In this document: piece after piece, positions 1 to 8,062 of the stretch | Layout: every line of letters starts with the position of its first letter | Numbering within the stretch: the stretch's first letter is position 1 | Source: Desulfoluna sp. | GTDB taxonomy: Bacteria > Desulfobacterota > Desulfobacteria > Desulfobacterales > Desulfolunaceae | DNA: 64,000 bases | Assembly (NCBI RefSeq): GCF_030145185.1 | Contig: NZ_JAQYWB010000025.1 | Coordinates: 1-64,000 of the forward strand | Direction of reading: 5' to 3' | The notes under the pieces: model-generated | The model's database searches: none | Told to the model about the DNA's origin: nothing | The model's input: only the letters and a program-made list of their open reading frames with translations | Program-made: the position numbers and the translations under genes

Positions 1-144
1 CCAGCTCGCCCGAAGGGTGAGAAAATCAGACAGAATACTGTGGATTACATTTTGCATTTTTGAAATAATTGAAAATATTACTGCAAAGAACTGCAATTAC
101 GAACTATTCCTTAGTCCTGATTGTTTTCTCATGAAATATCCGGG
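1..144 (+). mobile_element. MITE-like element, copy 1 (left end at window edge)
   Basis: About 144 bp, closely matching 3065-3208 and similar to 37602-37746. The left side carries GCTCGCCCGAAGGGTGAGAAA and the right end is TTTTCTCATGAAATATCCGGG, which together form an imperfect terminal inverted repeat. The element is followed by TTAA at 145-148, the probable target site; the left flank lies outside the window, so the duplication cannot be confirmed. It has no coding capacity. It abuts the reading frame of the sigma-54 activator, whose frame stays open only back to a TGA at 132-134 inside the element. Confidence 0.75.
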
Positions 145-155
145 TTAAGGGCGTC

Positions 156-1115
156 ATGCAACTGGTTCGACAAGTTGCACCCCTGTCCACACAGGTGCTT
201 CTTCTCGGTGAAACCGGAGCGGGAAAAGAGGTGATCGCCAACGCCATTCACGTCGCCTCTTCCAGAGCAGACAAACCCTTCATCAAAATCAACTGCGGTG
301 CCATCCCGGACGATCTCATCGACAGTGAGCTTTTCGGCCATGAACGGGGAGCCTTTACCGGAGCTTTTCAGACAACACGAGGCCGTTTCGAGCGGGCCCA
401 CCAAGGCACCCTGTTCCTGGATGAGATCGGCGAACTGCCACTGAGGGCGCAGATCCGACTTCTCAGAGTTTTGCAAACCCGAGAAATCGAACGCGTCGGT
501 GGTTCAAGGCCCATCACCCTTGATGTCAGGATTATCGCCGCAACGAGCAGACATCTGGAGGCGATGGTTCAGACGGGAGCCTTCCGTCAGGATCTCTGGT
601 TCAGGTTAAATGTTTTCCCAGTCCACATCCCCCCCTTGCGTGACAGGCTCTCCGACCTGCCTGACCTTGCCGCCTACTTCATCAAACGAAAAGCCACAGA
701 GATGAATATTCACGTCCTGCCTGTGCTCACCCCCGAGGCTATCTCGACACTTCACCACCACGACTGGCCGGGCAATGTCAGGGAACTTGAAAACGTCATC
801 GAGCGGGCCATGATTCTTAATATAACACAGCCGCCTGGGACACCCTTGACCTTCCCGCCGTTTTATCAGGCAAGCCCCATCATGCCTTACGATGCTCCTG
901 ATCAAATCGAAGTCACCCACTCTACCCTGGACGATGCCATTCGATACCAGATCAACAAAGCCCTGGAGACGTCACACGGAAAGGTGAAGGGGCCCAAAGG
1001 GGCCGCGGCTCTGCTGGGCATGAACCCGAGCACCCTGAGAAACAGAATGAAAAAGCTTAACATTCCTTTTGGTAAAAAAAGCGACTTAAGCGCTGCATCT
1101 TATTCGGCCGACTGA
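156..1115 (+). CDS. Sigma-54-dependent transcriptional activator, 5' truncated
   Basis: 319 residues comprising a nearly complete AAA+ sigma-54 interaction domain and a Fis-type helix-turn-helix. Visible motifs are Walker A GETGAGKE (res. 18-25), the sigma-54 contact loop GAFTGA, Walker B TLFLDEIGELP, the arginine-finger region and a C-terminal HTH (GAAALLGMNPSTLRNRMKKL). Family members normally carry an N-terminal receiver, GAF or PAS domain and about 20 further residues before Walker A; these are absent. The frame continues upstream as KGV directly into the mobile element, so the 5' part was probably cut off by insertion. AAGGG at 147-151 could allow re-initiation at this ATG. The 3' end overlaps the convergent receiver-channel gene by 16 bp. 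It may have been the response regulator or activator for that module, but this is inference. Confidence 0.82.
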   Translation: MQLVRQVAPLSTQVLLLGETGAGKEVIANAIHVASSRADKPFIKINCGAIPDDLIDSELFGHERGAFTGAFQTTRGRFERAHQGTLFLDEIGELPLRAQIRLLRVLQTREIERVGGSRPITLDVRIIAATSRHLEAMVQTGAFRQDLWFRLNVFPVHIPPLRDRLSDLPDLAAYFIKRKATEMNIHVLPVLTPEAISTLHHHDWPGNVRELENVIERAMILNITQPPGTPLTFPPFYQASPIMPYDAPDQIEVTHSTLDDAIRYQINKALETSHGKVKGPKGAAALLGMNPSTLRNRMKKLNIPFGKKSDLSAASYSAD

Positions 1116-2362
1116 GGTGTCGGCCTGAGGTACGCCCCCCAGTAGCTTAGCCCCACAAAAACAACGCCGCCAATGGTATTGCCCAAAGTCACCGGGATGA
1201 GGTTTTTGACCAGGAAGGCTGTCCATGTCAAGGTGTTCATGTCCAACCCGGCAGGTGCGATCCCGGCCCAATGGTTCAGAAAGATCCCCGTGGGGATAAA
1301 ATACATATTGGCCACGCAGTGCTCAAATCCAATGGCCACAAAGGCCATAATCGGGAAAAAGATAGCGAAAATTTTTCCAATCACCTGACGGGAAGCCAGG
1401 GCCATCCACACCGCCAGGCAGACCAGCCAGTTGCAGCCGACCGCCCGAACAAAGGCTTCCCACCACCCCAGATGCACCTTGGCGCTGGCCACCCGGACGG
1501 CTGTTTCGCCCAAAGCGCCGCCGCCTGCTTTCCACAACCCCGAAAAATAAAAGAGCAGCGCCAGGAGCAACGAGCCAACCAGGTTGGCGACGTACACCAC
1601 GCCCCACTTGGCCAGCACCCGCTGCCAGGTCACCTCACCGATCATGACGCTTGAGACCATCAGGCTGTTGCCGGTAAAAAGCTCGGCACCGGCGATCACC
1701 ACCAGCATCAGGCCGAGACTGAACGCCCCTCCGGCGATGAGTTTCTTGATCCCCACCCCCAGCGTGGGCGGAAGATCGAAGGTCACGGAAGAGGAGAAGA
1801 GCCCGCCAAAGCCAATATACGCACCGGCTAACACACCCAGAACAAAGAGTGAAACCCAGGGCGAATTTGCCTTGTCCACCCCCACATTCTGGGCCACGGT
1901 CTCGGCGATGGTCTTCGGGCCTTTGGCATCCAGGCTGGGCACCGGAAACTTATCCCACATCTTCTCAAACCGAGAGTAGACTTTGTTCTCCTGCTTGAGT
2001 TTACTCCCCATGGCCTTGCGCACCACATCAACAATTTCATCGGGCGTAAAAGGCTTGGCGAGAAAGTCCATGGCACCCCGCTTCATGGCCTCCGTGGCGC
2101 GATCCACCGAAGGGTAACCACTGAACATCACAACCGCCGAATCAGGCGCCCGTGTTTCCAACTCGGAGATAACATCCAGTCCATTGAATCCCGGCATTTT
2201 CCAATCACACAAAATCACGGCGTAATGATTTTTTGTGCTGAGCTCCAGGCCTTCAGTGGGACTCACCGTGGTTTCCACTTCGAATCCGTTGTCCCTGAAA
2301 ATGGCTTCACACGATCGCAAGACAGCAGCATCATCATCGATCACCAGCATGCGTTCAGTCAT
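1100..2362 (-). CDS. Receiver domain fused to formate/nitrite (FNT) channel
   Basis: 420 residues. Residues 1-120 are a CheY-like receiver with the acidic pair IDDD (8-11), phospho-acceptor D53 (LCDWKMPG), S81 and K103 (LAKPF). A charged linker (120-163) leads to a six-helix formate/nitrite transporter domain (about 165-412) with FNT signatures AGAELFTGN (around 224-232), the pore histidine in GFEHCVANM (H348) and LGNTIGG (393-399). The start has a strong AAGGAGG ribosome site. FNT pentamers conduct formate, nitrite, hydrosulfide or related anions; the N-terminus of FocA controls gating in known members. A receiver in that position suggests phosphorylation-controlled permeation. The gene lies downstream of a receiver and a sensor kinase on the same strand. 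No frame break is visible between the domains, so this is a true fusion and not two overlapping ORFs. Confidence 0.9.
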   Translation of the reverse strand: MTERMLVIDDDAAVLRSCEAIFRDNGFEVETTVSPTEGLELSTKNHYAVILCDWKMPGFNGLDVISELETRAPDSAVVMFSGYPSVDRATEAMKRGAMDFLAKPFTPDEIVDVVRKAMGSKLKQENKVYSRFEKMWDKFPVPSLDAKGPKTIAETVAQNVGVDKANSPWVSLFVLGVLAGAYIGFGGLFSSSVTFDLPPTLGVGIKKLIAGGAFSLGLMLVVIAGAELFTGNSLMVSSVMIGEVTWQRVLAKWGVVYVANLVGSLLLALLFYFSGLWKAGGGALGETAVRVASAKVHLGWWEAFVRAVGCNWLVCLAVWMALASRQVIGKIFAIFFPIMAFVAIGFEHCVANMYFIPTGIFLNHWAGIAPAGLDMNTLTWTAFLVKNLIPVTLGNTIGGVVFVGLSYWGAYLRPTPQSAE

Positions 2363-2446
2363 GGGTCCTCCTTTCGCTCACACTTTATTCCATGAACCTG
2401 ATCCGCCTGATGCTGACCAGATCCCTCTCACAGCGTTTTTTTTCGT

Positions 2447-2824
2447 TTATACCTTCCGGCCCTTTCTACGGCAAATTGCCCCATAAACAGATGAAATCAA
2501 CTCTTCCGGGGTAAACGGCTTGGCGATAAAGCCATCCGCCCCCCGTTGGGTTCCCTTTTGAACGGACGCCGGTATCAGGTAGCCGGTCATCATCAAAATG
2601 GCGCTCTCAGGAGAGCTTCCCCGTACCAGGCGAATCAATTGAAACCCATCATTGCCCGGCATTTTTATGTCCGTTAAAATCAGATCAAAGGAGGCCTCCA
2701 CCGCCATCACAGAGAGGGCTTCATCCACATCACCGGCCAGACGGACGGCCATGCCCTCGGATTCCAGAACACGCCGGCAACTTTCAAGAACGATGGCATC
2801 ATCATCAACAATCAGTATTTTCAT
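2447..2824 (-). CDS. Stand-alone response regulator receiver protein
   Basis: 125 residues and a single CheY-like receiver: VDDD near the N-terminus, phospho-acceptor Asp in LILTDIKMPG (about residue 52), MMTGY, and the conserved Lys in FIAKPF. There is no output domain. It lies 84 bp upstream of the receiver-FNT fusion on the same strand and downstream of a sensor kinase, so it probably forms one signalling unit with them, either as a phosphate relay or as a competing sink for the kinase. The ribosome site upstream of the ATG is weak. A mobile element separates it from the kinase gene. Confidence 0.85.
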   Translation of the reverse strand: MKILIVDDDAIVLESCRRVLESEGMAVRLAGDVDEALSVMAVEASFDLILTDIKMPGNDGFQLIRLVRGSSPESAILMMTGYLIPASVQKGTQRGADGFIAKPFTPEELISSVYGAICRRKGRKV

Positions 2825-2963
2825 GGCTGCTCATTCCCAGTTCACTGTGTGACTCTTGGTTTCCATGGCCCCTGGTCTCATGTCCCGAAAAATATCCCTG
2901 CCGTGTCCACCCTTCCGACAGACAAGGCAGGGCATGACACTATCCGTAATGCCCGTTGCCCAT

Positions 2964-3208
2964 CCCGGATATTTCACGAGTTGGGTGCGCTCATATGCAA
3001 GACATCAGAGCTGAAGATGTAGTGGTTTACCTCAAAGCTCTGATAACGCAGCAGATGAGTGCACCCGGCTCGCCCGAAGGGTGAGAAAATCAGACAGAAT
3101 ACCGTGGATTACATTTTGCATTTTTGAAACGAATGAAAATTTTTCTCCAAAGAACTGTAATTACGAATTATTCCTTAGTCCTGATTGTTTTCTCATGAAA
3201 TATCCGGG
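2964..3208 (+). mobile_element. 245-bp composite MITE-like element
   Basis: Begins CCCGGATATTTCACGA and ends GAAATATCCGGG. The right 144 bp match copy 1. The left 100 bp form a separate inverted repeat: GGGTGCGCTCATATGCAAGA pairs imperfectly with the block ending GATGAGTGCACCC, and CAGAGCT faces AGCTCTG across the centre. A second composite of identical length lies at 42481-42725 in the opposite orientation. The flanks are CCAT on the left and CTAA on the right, so no target duplication is visible. It sits between the kinase stop codon (7 bp away) and the receiver gene, that is, inside the presumed operon. Confidence 0.75.
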
Positions 3209-3215
3209 CTAAGGC

Positions 3216-5144
3216 TCAGAGACGATCCCGATCGCAAGGAAGCCAGAGGGTAAAACAACTGCCCTCGCCGAGAACACTTTCCACGGAAATTTTCCCCCCG
3301 TGGCGCTCAATAATCCCGGCCGAAACGGCCAGCCCGAGTCCGGTGCCCTTGCCAACCTCTTTGGTCGTAAAGAAAGGATCAAACAATTTATCGAGAGACT
3401 CCGGTTCAATACCCATCCCTGTATCCTGTACCCGGATCTCAACGCCTTGGACGCCTTCCCTCGCCCTTGCGACAGACACAATGTCAATGGTCCCGCCGGA
3501 GGCCGTGGCATCCAGGGCATTTAAAATAATATTGACCATGACACTCTGGATCTGATTGCGATCCAGGCGAGACATCGGCAGCGTGCCATGGGCGTTGTAG
3601 TGCAGAGCCACGCCACAAATCAAAGCCTGATTTTCCATCAGGTCGATACAGTCTTCCAGCATCAGGCGGGGGTCCAGGAACTCCATATCCAGGCGGCTCT
3701 GGCGGGAGAAGTCCAGAAGCCCTTTCACAATTTTCCGGACCCGTTCCGTCTGAACGGCGATGGTCTCAAGGTCCATGCGGACCTCTTCCGGCAGATCGGT
3801 ACGACGCAAAAGGAGATGGGTAAAGGTAAGGACGGGGGTCAGGGGGTTGTTGATCTCATGGGCGACACCGGCGGCAAGGTTTCCTATACTGGCCTGCTTT
3901 TCGGACTGAATCAGTCGTTTTTCACTCTCCTCCTGATGCTCTTGATCCCGCCGAATAATGGCTTCCGTCATCTTTTTGAACTCTTTCTGGAGCAGTCCGA
4001 TGTCGCTTTGGCAGATCGGGCCGATATCAGGAGACAGATTGCCTGTGGAGATCTCCATGCTGGCCTGAATCAATTGATTCACCGGCCGCATGATCCGGCT
4101 CGCCAGGAGACAGCCTAAGGCGATGGCAAAAAGAACCCCGGCCAGGGTGATCATGGCAAACACCCAGAGCGCGTTCTCCCGCACATCCCGATACTTGGCC
4201 TCCAAAACCCCGACGTAGAGCATCCCCACCCGATGCTGGTTGATATCTGTGATGGGTTCATAGGCGGTGATGTACCAATCATTGACCACAAAAGCACGAT
4301 CCGTCCATTTTTTCCCCTGCTGAAGAACCCGCGTGGTTACCTCCTGGGAGGCCAGGGTGCCGATGGCCCGCTGCCCATCCTTTTCCAGGACATTGGTCGA
4401 AATCCGCAGATTATTGAAAAAAATGGTGACCGTGCCCAGATTATGCCCCTGGTACACCTCGTTGCGAAAAACCGTCCCACCGATCTTATCCACGATGGAT
4501 TGGTCACGATTCAGAAGCATCCCCCCGTACAGGGTGCCGATCAATTTTCCCTGATTGAAAATAGGGACCGCAGAGGCAATGGCCAGCCCCGCTGTTTCCT
4601 CAGAGACGACAAGGTCCTCGTCTTTTCTCTCCTGACGAATGAGAATACGGGACCTTTCAGCCAGATCAAGGGGTTCGCTCTCAAGGAAACTCTGATCCAG
4701 CACCACGGTCCCTGAAACCGTTTGGCACTGACTCAGCGAGACCTCTGCAACAGGCATACATCCAGCAAGAGGGGGCGGGGGATCGCTTGCGTAGCCGAGG
4801 CGGCAGATCGAGAGGCCATCGGCCCCAAGGATGCCCGCAAAATCCAGACCCAATCGCCGTGAGACCTGTTCCAATCGGGCCTGCAGCAACGAAAAATCAT
4901 GGAAGGCCATCGCGAGGTTAAAGTCCGATGCATGGACCGTGGTTTCAAGGGAGACCTCAATGGCGGTCACCCGATCATCGTAGATAACCCGGGCCACATT
5001 CAAATCCTGTCTTACCCGATTGTTGGCTTCATTTAACACGGAACCGTACAAAAGCTGCCAACCGACAATCAACGACACAGCCCCGACGAGCAATGCCACG
5101 CTGAGAAAACTGAAAATGAGTTTGGCCCGTGTCGAGTTAAACAT
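3216..5144 (-). CDS. Sensor histidine kinase with periplasmic Cache-type domain
   Basis: About 642 residues from the ATG at 5144, chosen because GGAGG lies 8 bp upstream; the frame is open a further 23 codons without a good ribosome site. Layout: a membrane helix near the N-terminus, a roughly 280-residue extracytoplasmic Cache-like sensor region, a second helix (VFAMITLAGVLFAIALGC), HAMP, a HisKA dimerisation domain with phospho-acceptor His in GVAHEINNPLTP, and a HATPase_c domain with the N box NIILNALDA, G1 DTGMGIEPE and G2 GKGTGLGLAVS. It should sense a small ligand outside the inner membrane and phosphorylate receivers. The likely partners are the two receivers downstream on the same strand. 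The ligand cannot be read from the sequence; formate, nitrite or another organic acid is plausible given the FNT channel. Confidence 0.88.
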   Translation of the reverse strand: MFNSTRAKLIFSFLSVALLVGAVSLIVGWQLLYGSVLNEANNRVRQDLNVARVIYDDRVTAIEVSLETTVHASDFNLAMAFHDFSLLQARLEQVSRRLGLDFAGILGADGLSICRLGYASDPPPPLAGCMPVAEVSLSQCQTVSGTVVLDQSFLESEPLDLAERSRILIRQERKDEDLVVSEETAGLAIASAVPIFNQGKLIGTLYGGMLLNRDQSIVDKIGGTVFRNEVYQGHNLGTVTIFFNNLRISTNVLEKDGQRAIGTLASQEVTTRVLQQGKKWTDRAFVVNDWYITAYEPITDINQHRVGMLYVGVLEAKYRDVRENALWVFAMITLAGVLFAIALGCLLASRIMRPVNQLIQASMEISTGNLSPDIGPICQSDIGLLQKEFKKMTEAIIRRDQEHQEESEKRLIQSEKQASIGNLAAGVAHEINNPLTPVLTFTHLLLRRTDLPEEVRMDLETIAVQTERVRKIVKGLLDFSRQSRLDMEFLDPRLMLEDCIDLMENQALICGVALHYNAHGTLPMSRLDRNQIQSVMVNIILNALDATASGGTIDIVSVARAREGVQGVEIRVQDTGMGIEPESLDKLFDPFFTTKEVGKGTGLGLAVSAGIIERHGGKISVESVLGEGSCFTLWLPCDRDRL

Positions 5145-5638
5145 AAAACCTCCGAAAATACGGTGCTCTATTAGTAGGCATACCAAATTTAAGCAAAATG
5201 AATGCCATTTCATTTTCTATATAAAAAGGACAGCAAAAGAAGAAAAAAAAAGCGGGGCTTTTATGGGAAGAAAAAGGTTCAACGGCAAGGCGGAAGGGGG
5301 TTTGGAAAAATTATTTTATATGAACAAAAAAAAGGATTAAACAATCAGAAAGGCCCTGAGTTGCGGAACAATCATGCGAATGACATGTCAACCATTTTTC
5401 CAGACAGTAAAGAATGAAGGGCTCTTTCCTTCTTTCTTGCATGCCTGGAATCATTCAGGTACTCATAAACGACAATCAAAATAAATGCACGGCTGGCCTT
5501 CCGTCAGGAACCTTGTGGCCGGGTATTCCGGGTCGTTGCGGCGGCCTTAAAAAAACATTTATTGCCGCTGCATTCATCGAACGGTCCCCTGTCCGGACCG
5601 TTATCGCAGCGGCCACTTTATTCCAGCGGATTTACATC
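5145..5638. other. Gene-free stretch, 494 bp
   Basis: Divergent region between the sensor kinase and the methyltransferase. An A-rich segment lies at about 5217-5340. The methyltransferase frame is open back to 5414, but the upstream part has no ribosome site and no recognisable domain. No RNA gene or clear promoter was identified. Confidence 0.5.
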
Positions 5639-6301
5639 ATGGATACACCACTTATAGTAGAGGAAGAGTCCTGTTGCCCCTTGTGTCATGGCAACGATGT
5701 GCACTCCTTTTTCACGGATCGAAAAAGGGCTTACCTGCGCTGTGGGCACTGCCAGCTGGTATTTGTCCCCAGGCGCTACTGGCTGAGCGCCCAAGATGAA
5801 AGAGCCACCTATGATTTGCATGAAAACAATCCCGACGATCCGGGCTATCGCCGTTTCCTCTCCCGATTAGCCACACCTCTGCTTGAAACCCTGGAACCCC
5901 ATCAAAAGGGATTGGATTTCGGATGCGGTCCCGGTCCCGCCCTGTCGGTCCTCCTGGAAGAACAGGGCCTTCACATGGATCTCTATGACCCCTTTTATCA
6001 CGACGATTCTTCGGTGTTTTCTAAAACATATGATGTCATTACGGCCACAGAGGTCGTGGAACATCTGCACGCCCCACACCGCGAGTTTACGACGCTGTTT
6101 AACCTGTTGCGCAAAGGCGGCACCCTGGCCCTCATGACCAAACTCGTCATTGATCAAACCGCGTTTCAAAAATGGCACTACATTCACGACCCGACCCATA
6201 TCTGCTTCTACAGCCGCAGCACCTTTGAATATCTCGCGCAGCGCTTTCATGCCGGGCTCCGGTTCGTGGCAAATGATGTGATCTTTTTGGAAAAGAAATA
6301 G
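5639..6301 (+). CDS. Class I SAM-dependent methyltransferase with N-terminal zinc-ribbon motif
   Basis: 220 residues from ATG 5639, where similarity to known proteins plausibly begins (MDTPLIVEEESCCPLCHGND). The N-terminus has two CxxC pairs (CPLC and CGHC) typical of a small zinc-binding knuckle found ahead of many methyltransferases that act on sugars or polyketide-like substrates. The Rossmann methyltransferase core follows, with motif I GLDFGCGPGPALS and the post-motif TATEVVEHLHAP. Substrate unknown. It stands alone between the kinase and the convergent tonB, and the start has only a weak ribosome site. Confidence 0.75.
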   Translation: MDTPLIVEEESCCPLCHGNDVHSFFTDRKRAYLRCGHCQLVFVPRRYWLSAQDERATYDLHENNPDDPGYRRFLSRLATPLLETLEPHQKGLDFGCGPGPALSVLLEEQGLHMDLYDPFYHDDSSVFSKTYDVITATEVVEHLHAPHREFTTLFNLLRKGGTLALMTKLVIDQTAFQKWHYIHDPTHICFYSRSTFEYLAQRFHAGLRFVANDVIFLEKK

Positions 6302-6313
6302 ACGATCAGGGGA

Positions 6314-7033
6314 TCACGACGTCAGCTCAAACCGCACCGGCAACGTCACCCAGATGGATCTTGCCACACCACTGGCGGAGAATCGCCACCTCTTCACCCC
6401 TTTGACGGCGCTTTTATCCAGGGCTCCGTGGCCACTGGATTTTTTCACCCTCACCTCCTCCACCGTGCCCTCCCCGTTCACCAGAATATCGAGAAGCACC
6501 ACGCCCTGATAGCCTCGGCGGATGGCGGCCTTGGGGTAGCGGGGTTCGGGAGCATAGACGGAGGTGGGCTGAGCGTCTGACTGAATGCCGCCCACAGCGG
6601 GGGCCGATGCGGGTTCGCTCGCCTCTTCCGGCTCTGCGGCGGTGTTCTGGACGGTGGCCTCTACGACGTCCGGTGTCACGGGTTCGTCATTTATGGGGGC
6701 TGGTTCTTTAACCAAATCCGGCGGTACGGGTGGAGTCACCTCTTTAAGAGGTTCCACAATGGTTCGTTTTTTCTTCACCACCTTTTTGGGGACTGTTTTT
6801 CTCGGAACTATTTTTTTAGGTTTTTCCGGTTTTTTCTTTTTGGGTTTTGCTTTCACGGGTTTCGATTTGGCCGGAGCAGCGGCCTGGACCGATGGGACGG
6901 TCATGGAAACAGTGATGGTGGTGCCATGGGTGGGGGCCGAGGGTGAAATGACCGGTGCGGTGGGCATGGGCATTAGAAAAAAAAGTGCGTGGAAAAGAGC
7001 GGCCGCACAGGCAGGGAAAATCAAATGCTTCAC
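6314..7033 (-). CDS. tonB: TonB energy-transducing protein
   Basis: 239 residues. An N-terminal membrane anchor (LIFPACAAALFHALFFLMP) is followed by a long Pro/Lys-rich periplasm-spanning segment (about 50-110) and a C-terminal TonB domain with YPKAAIRRGYQGVVLLDILV and the terminal VTLPVRFEL. It transmits proton-motive force to TonB-dependent receptors such as the one encoded at 8628-10595. Its start overlaps the exbD stop by 4 bp, so translation is coupled. The gene order exbB-exbD-tonB on the minus strand is the classical one. Confidence 0.93.
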   Translation of the reverse strand: MKHLIFPACAAALFHALFFLMPMPTAPVISPSAPTHGTTITVSMTVPSVQAAAPAKSKPVKAKPKKKKPEKPKKIVPRKTVPKKVVKKKRTIVEPLKEVTPPVPPDLVKEPAPINDEPVTPDVVEATVQNTAAEPEEASEPASAPAVGGIQSDAQPTSVYAPEPRYPKAAIRRGYQGVVLLDILVNGEGTVEEVRVKKSSGHGALDKSAVKGVKRWRFSASGVARSIWVTLPVRFELTS

Positions 7034-7440
7034 GTCCTGGCCACCTCTGCCTGAAGGGCGATGTCGGTGATGCCTGCCCCGCGGATGGTATCCATCACCT
7101 TAAAAAGGTTTTGGTACGAAAGATCCTTGTGTCCGCTGAGGATCACCTGCTTTTTCGTTTTTCCTTCAAAATAACGGGTCACACGGGCTTGCAGTTCCGT
7201 TAAGGCCACCACCTCCTTACCCATGTACACACGCCCGTCGGCTTCCACGGAAATAATCAGCTCTGCCGTCTCCTCCATGTGGGAAGCCTGTGCCGATTCC
7301 GGCAGCTCAAGGCGAATGCCGTTATGGTAACTCATGGAGAGCATGGCATAGATAAAAAAAACAAGCAGGAGAAACACCACGTCAATAAGAGGCAGCATGT
7401 CGGGCTTATTTTTGATGCTGAAGTCTCGTTTTACTTTCAT
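7030..7440 (-). CDS. exbD: ExbD biopolymer transport protein
   Basis: 136 residues from the ATG at 7440, preceded by AAGGAGG about ten bases upstream; a longer frame to 7464 lacks that spacing. A short cytoplasmic tail ends in the conserved DMLPLIDVVFLLLVFFI helix, which contains the functionally important membrane aspartate. A periplasmic domain follows. It forms the proton channel stator with ExbB and TonB. Its start overlaps the end of exbB by 35 bp in a different frame. Confidence 0.92.
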   Translation of the reverse strand: MKVKRDFSIKNKPDMLPLIDVVFLLLVFFIYAMLSMSYHNGIRLELPESAQASHMEETAELIISVEADGRVYMGKEVVALTELQARVTRYFEGKTKKQVILSGHKDLSYQNLFKVMDTIRGAGITDIALQAEVART

Positions 7441-8062
7441 CCGCGAGAGCCTCCTTGTTACCATTCATCAATTTTTCGTAGGTGATTTCAAGGGAGGTGG
7501 CGTATTTTTCAATATCCAGCGCCGCGGACTCTGCATAGGCATTAAAACAGTTGCAGGGAAGCAGGGTCAGAATACTGATGGAAAGGCCCGCTGCCGTGGT
7601 GATGAGGGCCTGTGCAATCCCGCCGGTGACGGCCTGGGGATCACCGATACCGGAAGATCCGAGCATATCAAAGGAATGAATGATACCCACCACCGTGCCC
7701 AGAATACCCATGAGGGGGGCCACGGTGATAATGGTTTCGAGAACTCCCATGAACCGACGCATTTTTTGAAGTTCATCGGAAGCCGCCGATTCCATGGCCA
7801 TGGACATGGAGTAGTCACGATGCAGGATTCCGTTAATCAGAATTTTCACGATGAAATTTTTCGACCCGCGGGTCACCCGCCTGATCTCATCCCAAAGTCC
7901 CTTTTCAGCCAGGTCCAAAACCTGGAACACCAGCGCGCGGTTCCTTTGTTTTCTGATTCTAAACCAAAACACCGACCGTTCGAGAACAACCGTCAACGAG
8001 GCAAAAGAGCATAAAAGCAACGGAAACATCAAAAAACCGCCACTTTTGAATAATTGAATCAT
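7406..8062 (-). CDS. exbB: ExbB/TolQ/MotA-family proton channel
   Basis: 218 residues. An N-terminal membrane helix (GGFLMFPLLLCSFASLTVVLERS) is followed by a cytoplasmic loop and two further helices in the conserved MotA/TolQ/ExbB region (VAPLMGILGTVVGIIHSF and ALITTAAGLSISIL). It is the first gene of a translationally coupled exbB-exbD-tonB unit. The unit follows the TonB-dependent receptor on the same strand after a 565-bp spacer, so it may be expressed separately or partly from the riboswitch-controlled promoter. Confidence 0.92.
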   Translation of the reverse strand: MIQLFKSGGFLMFPLLLCSFASLTVVLERSVFWFRIRKQRNRALVFQVLDLAEKGLWDEIRRVTRGSKNFIVKILINGILHRDYSMSMAMESAASDELQKMRRFMGVLETIITVAPLMGILGTVVGIIHSFDMLGSSGIGDPQAVTGGIAQALITTAAGLSISILTLLPCNCFNAYAESAALDIEKYATSLEITYEKLMNGNKEALADESKTRLQHQK

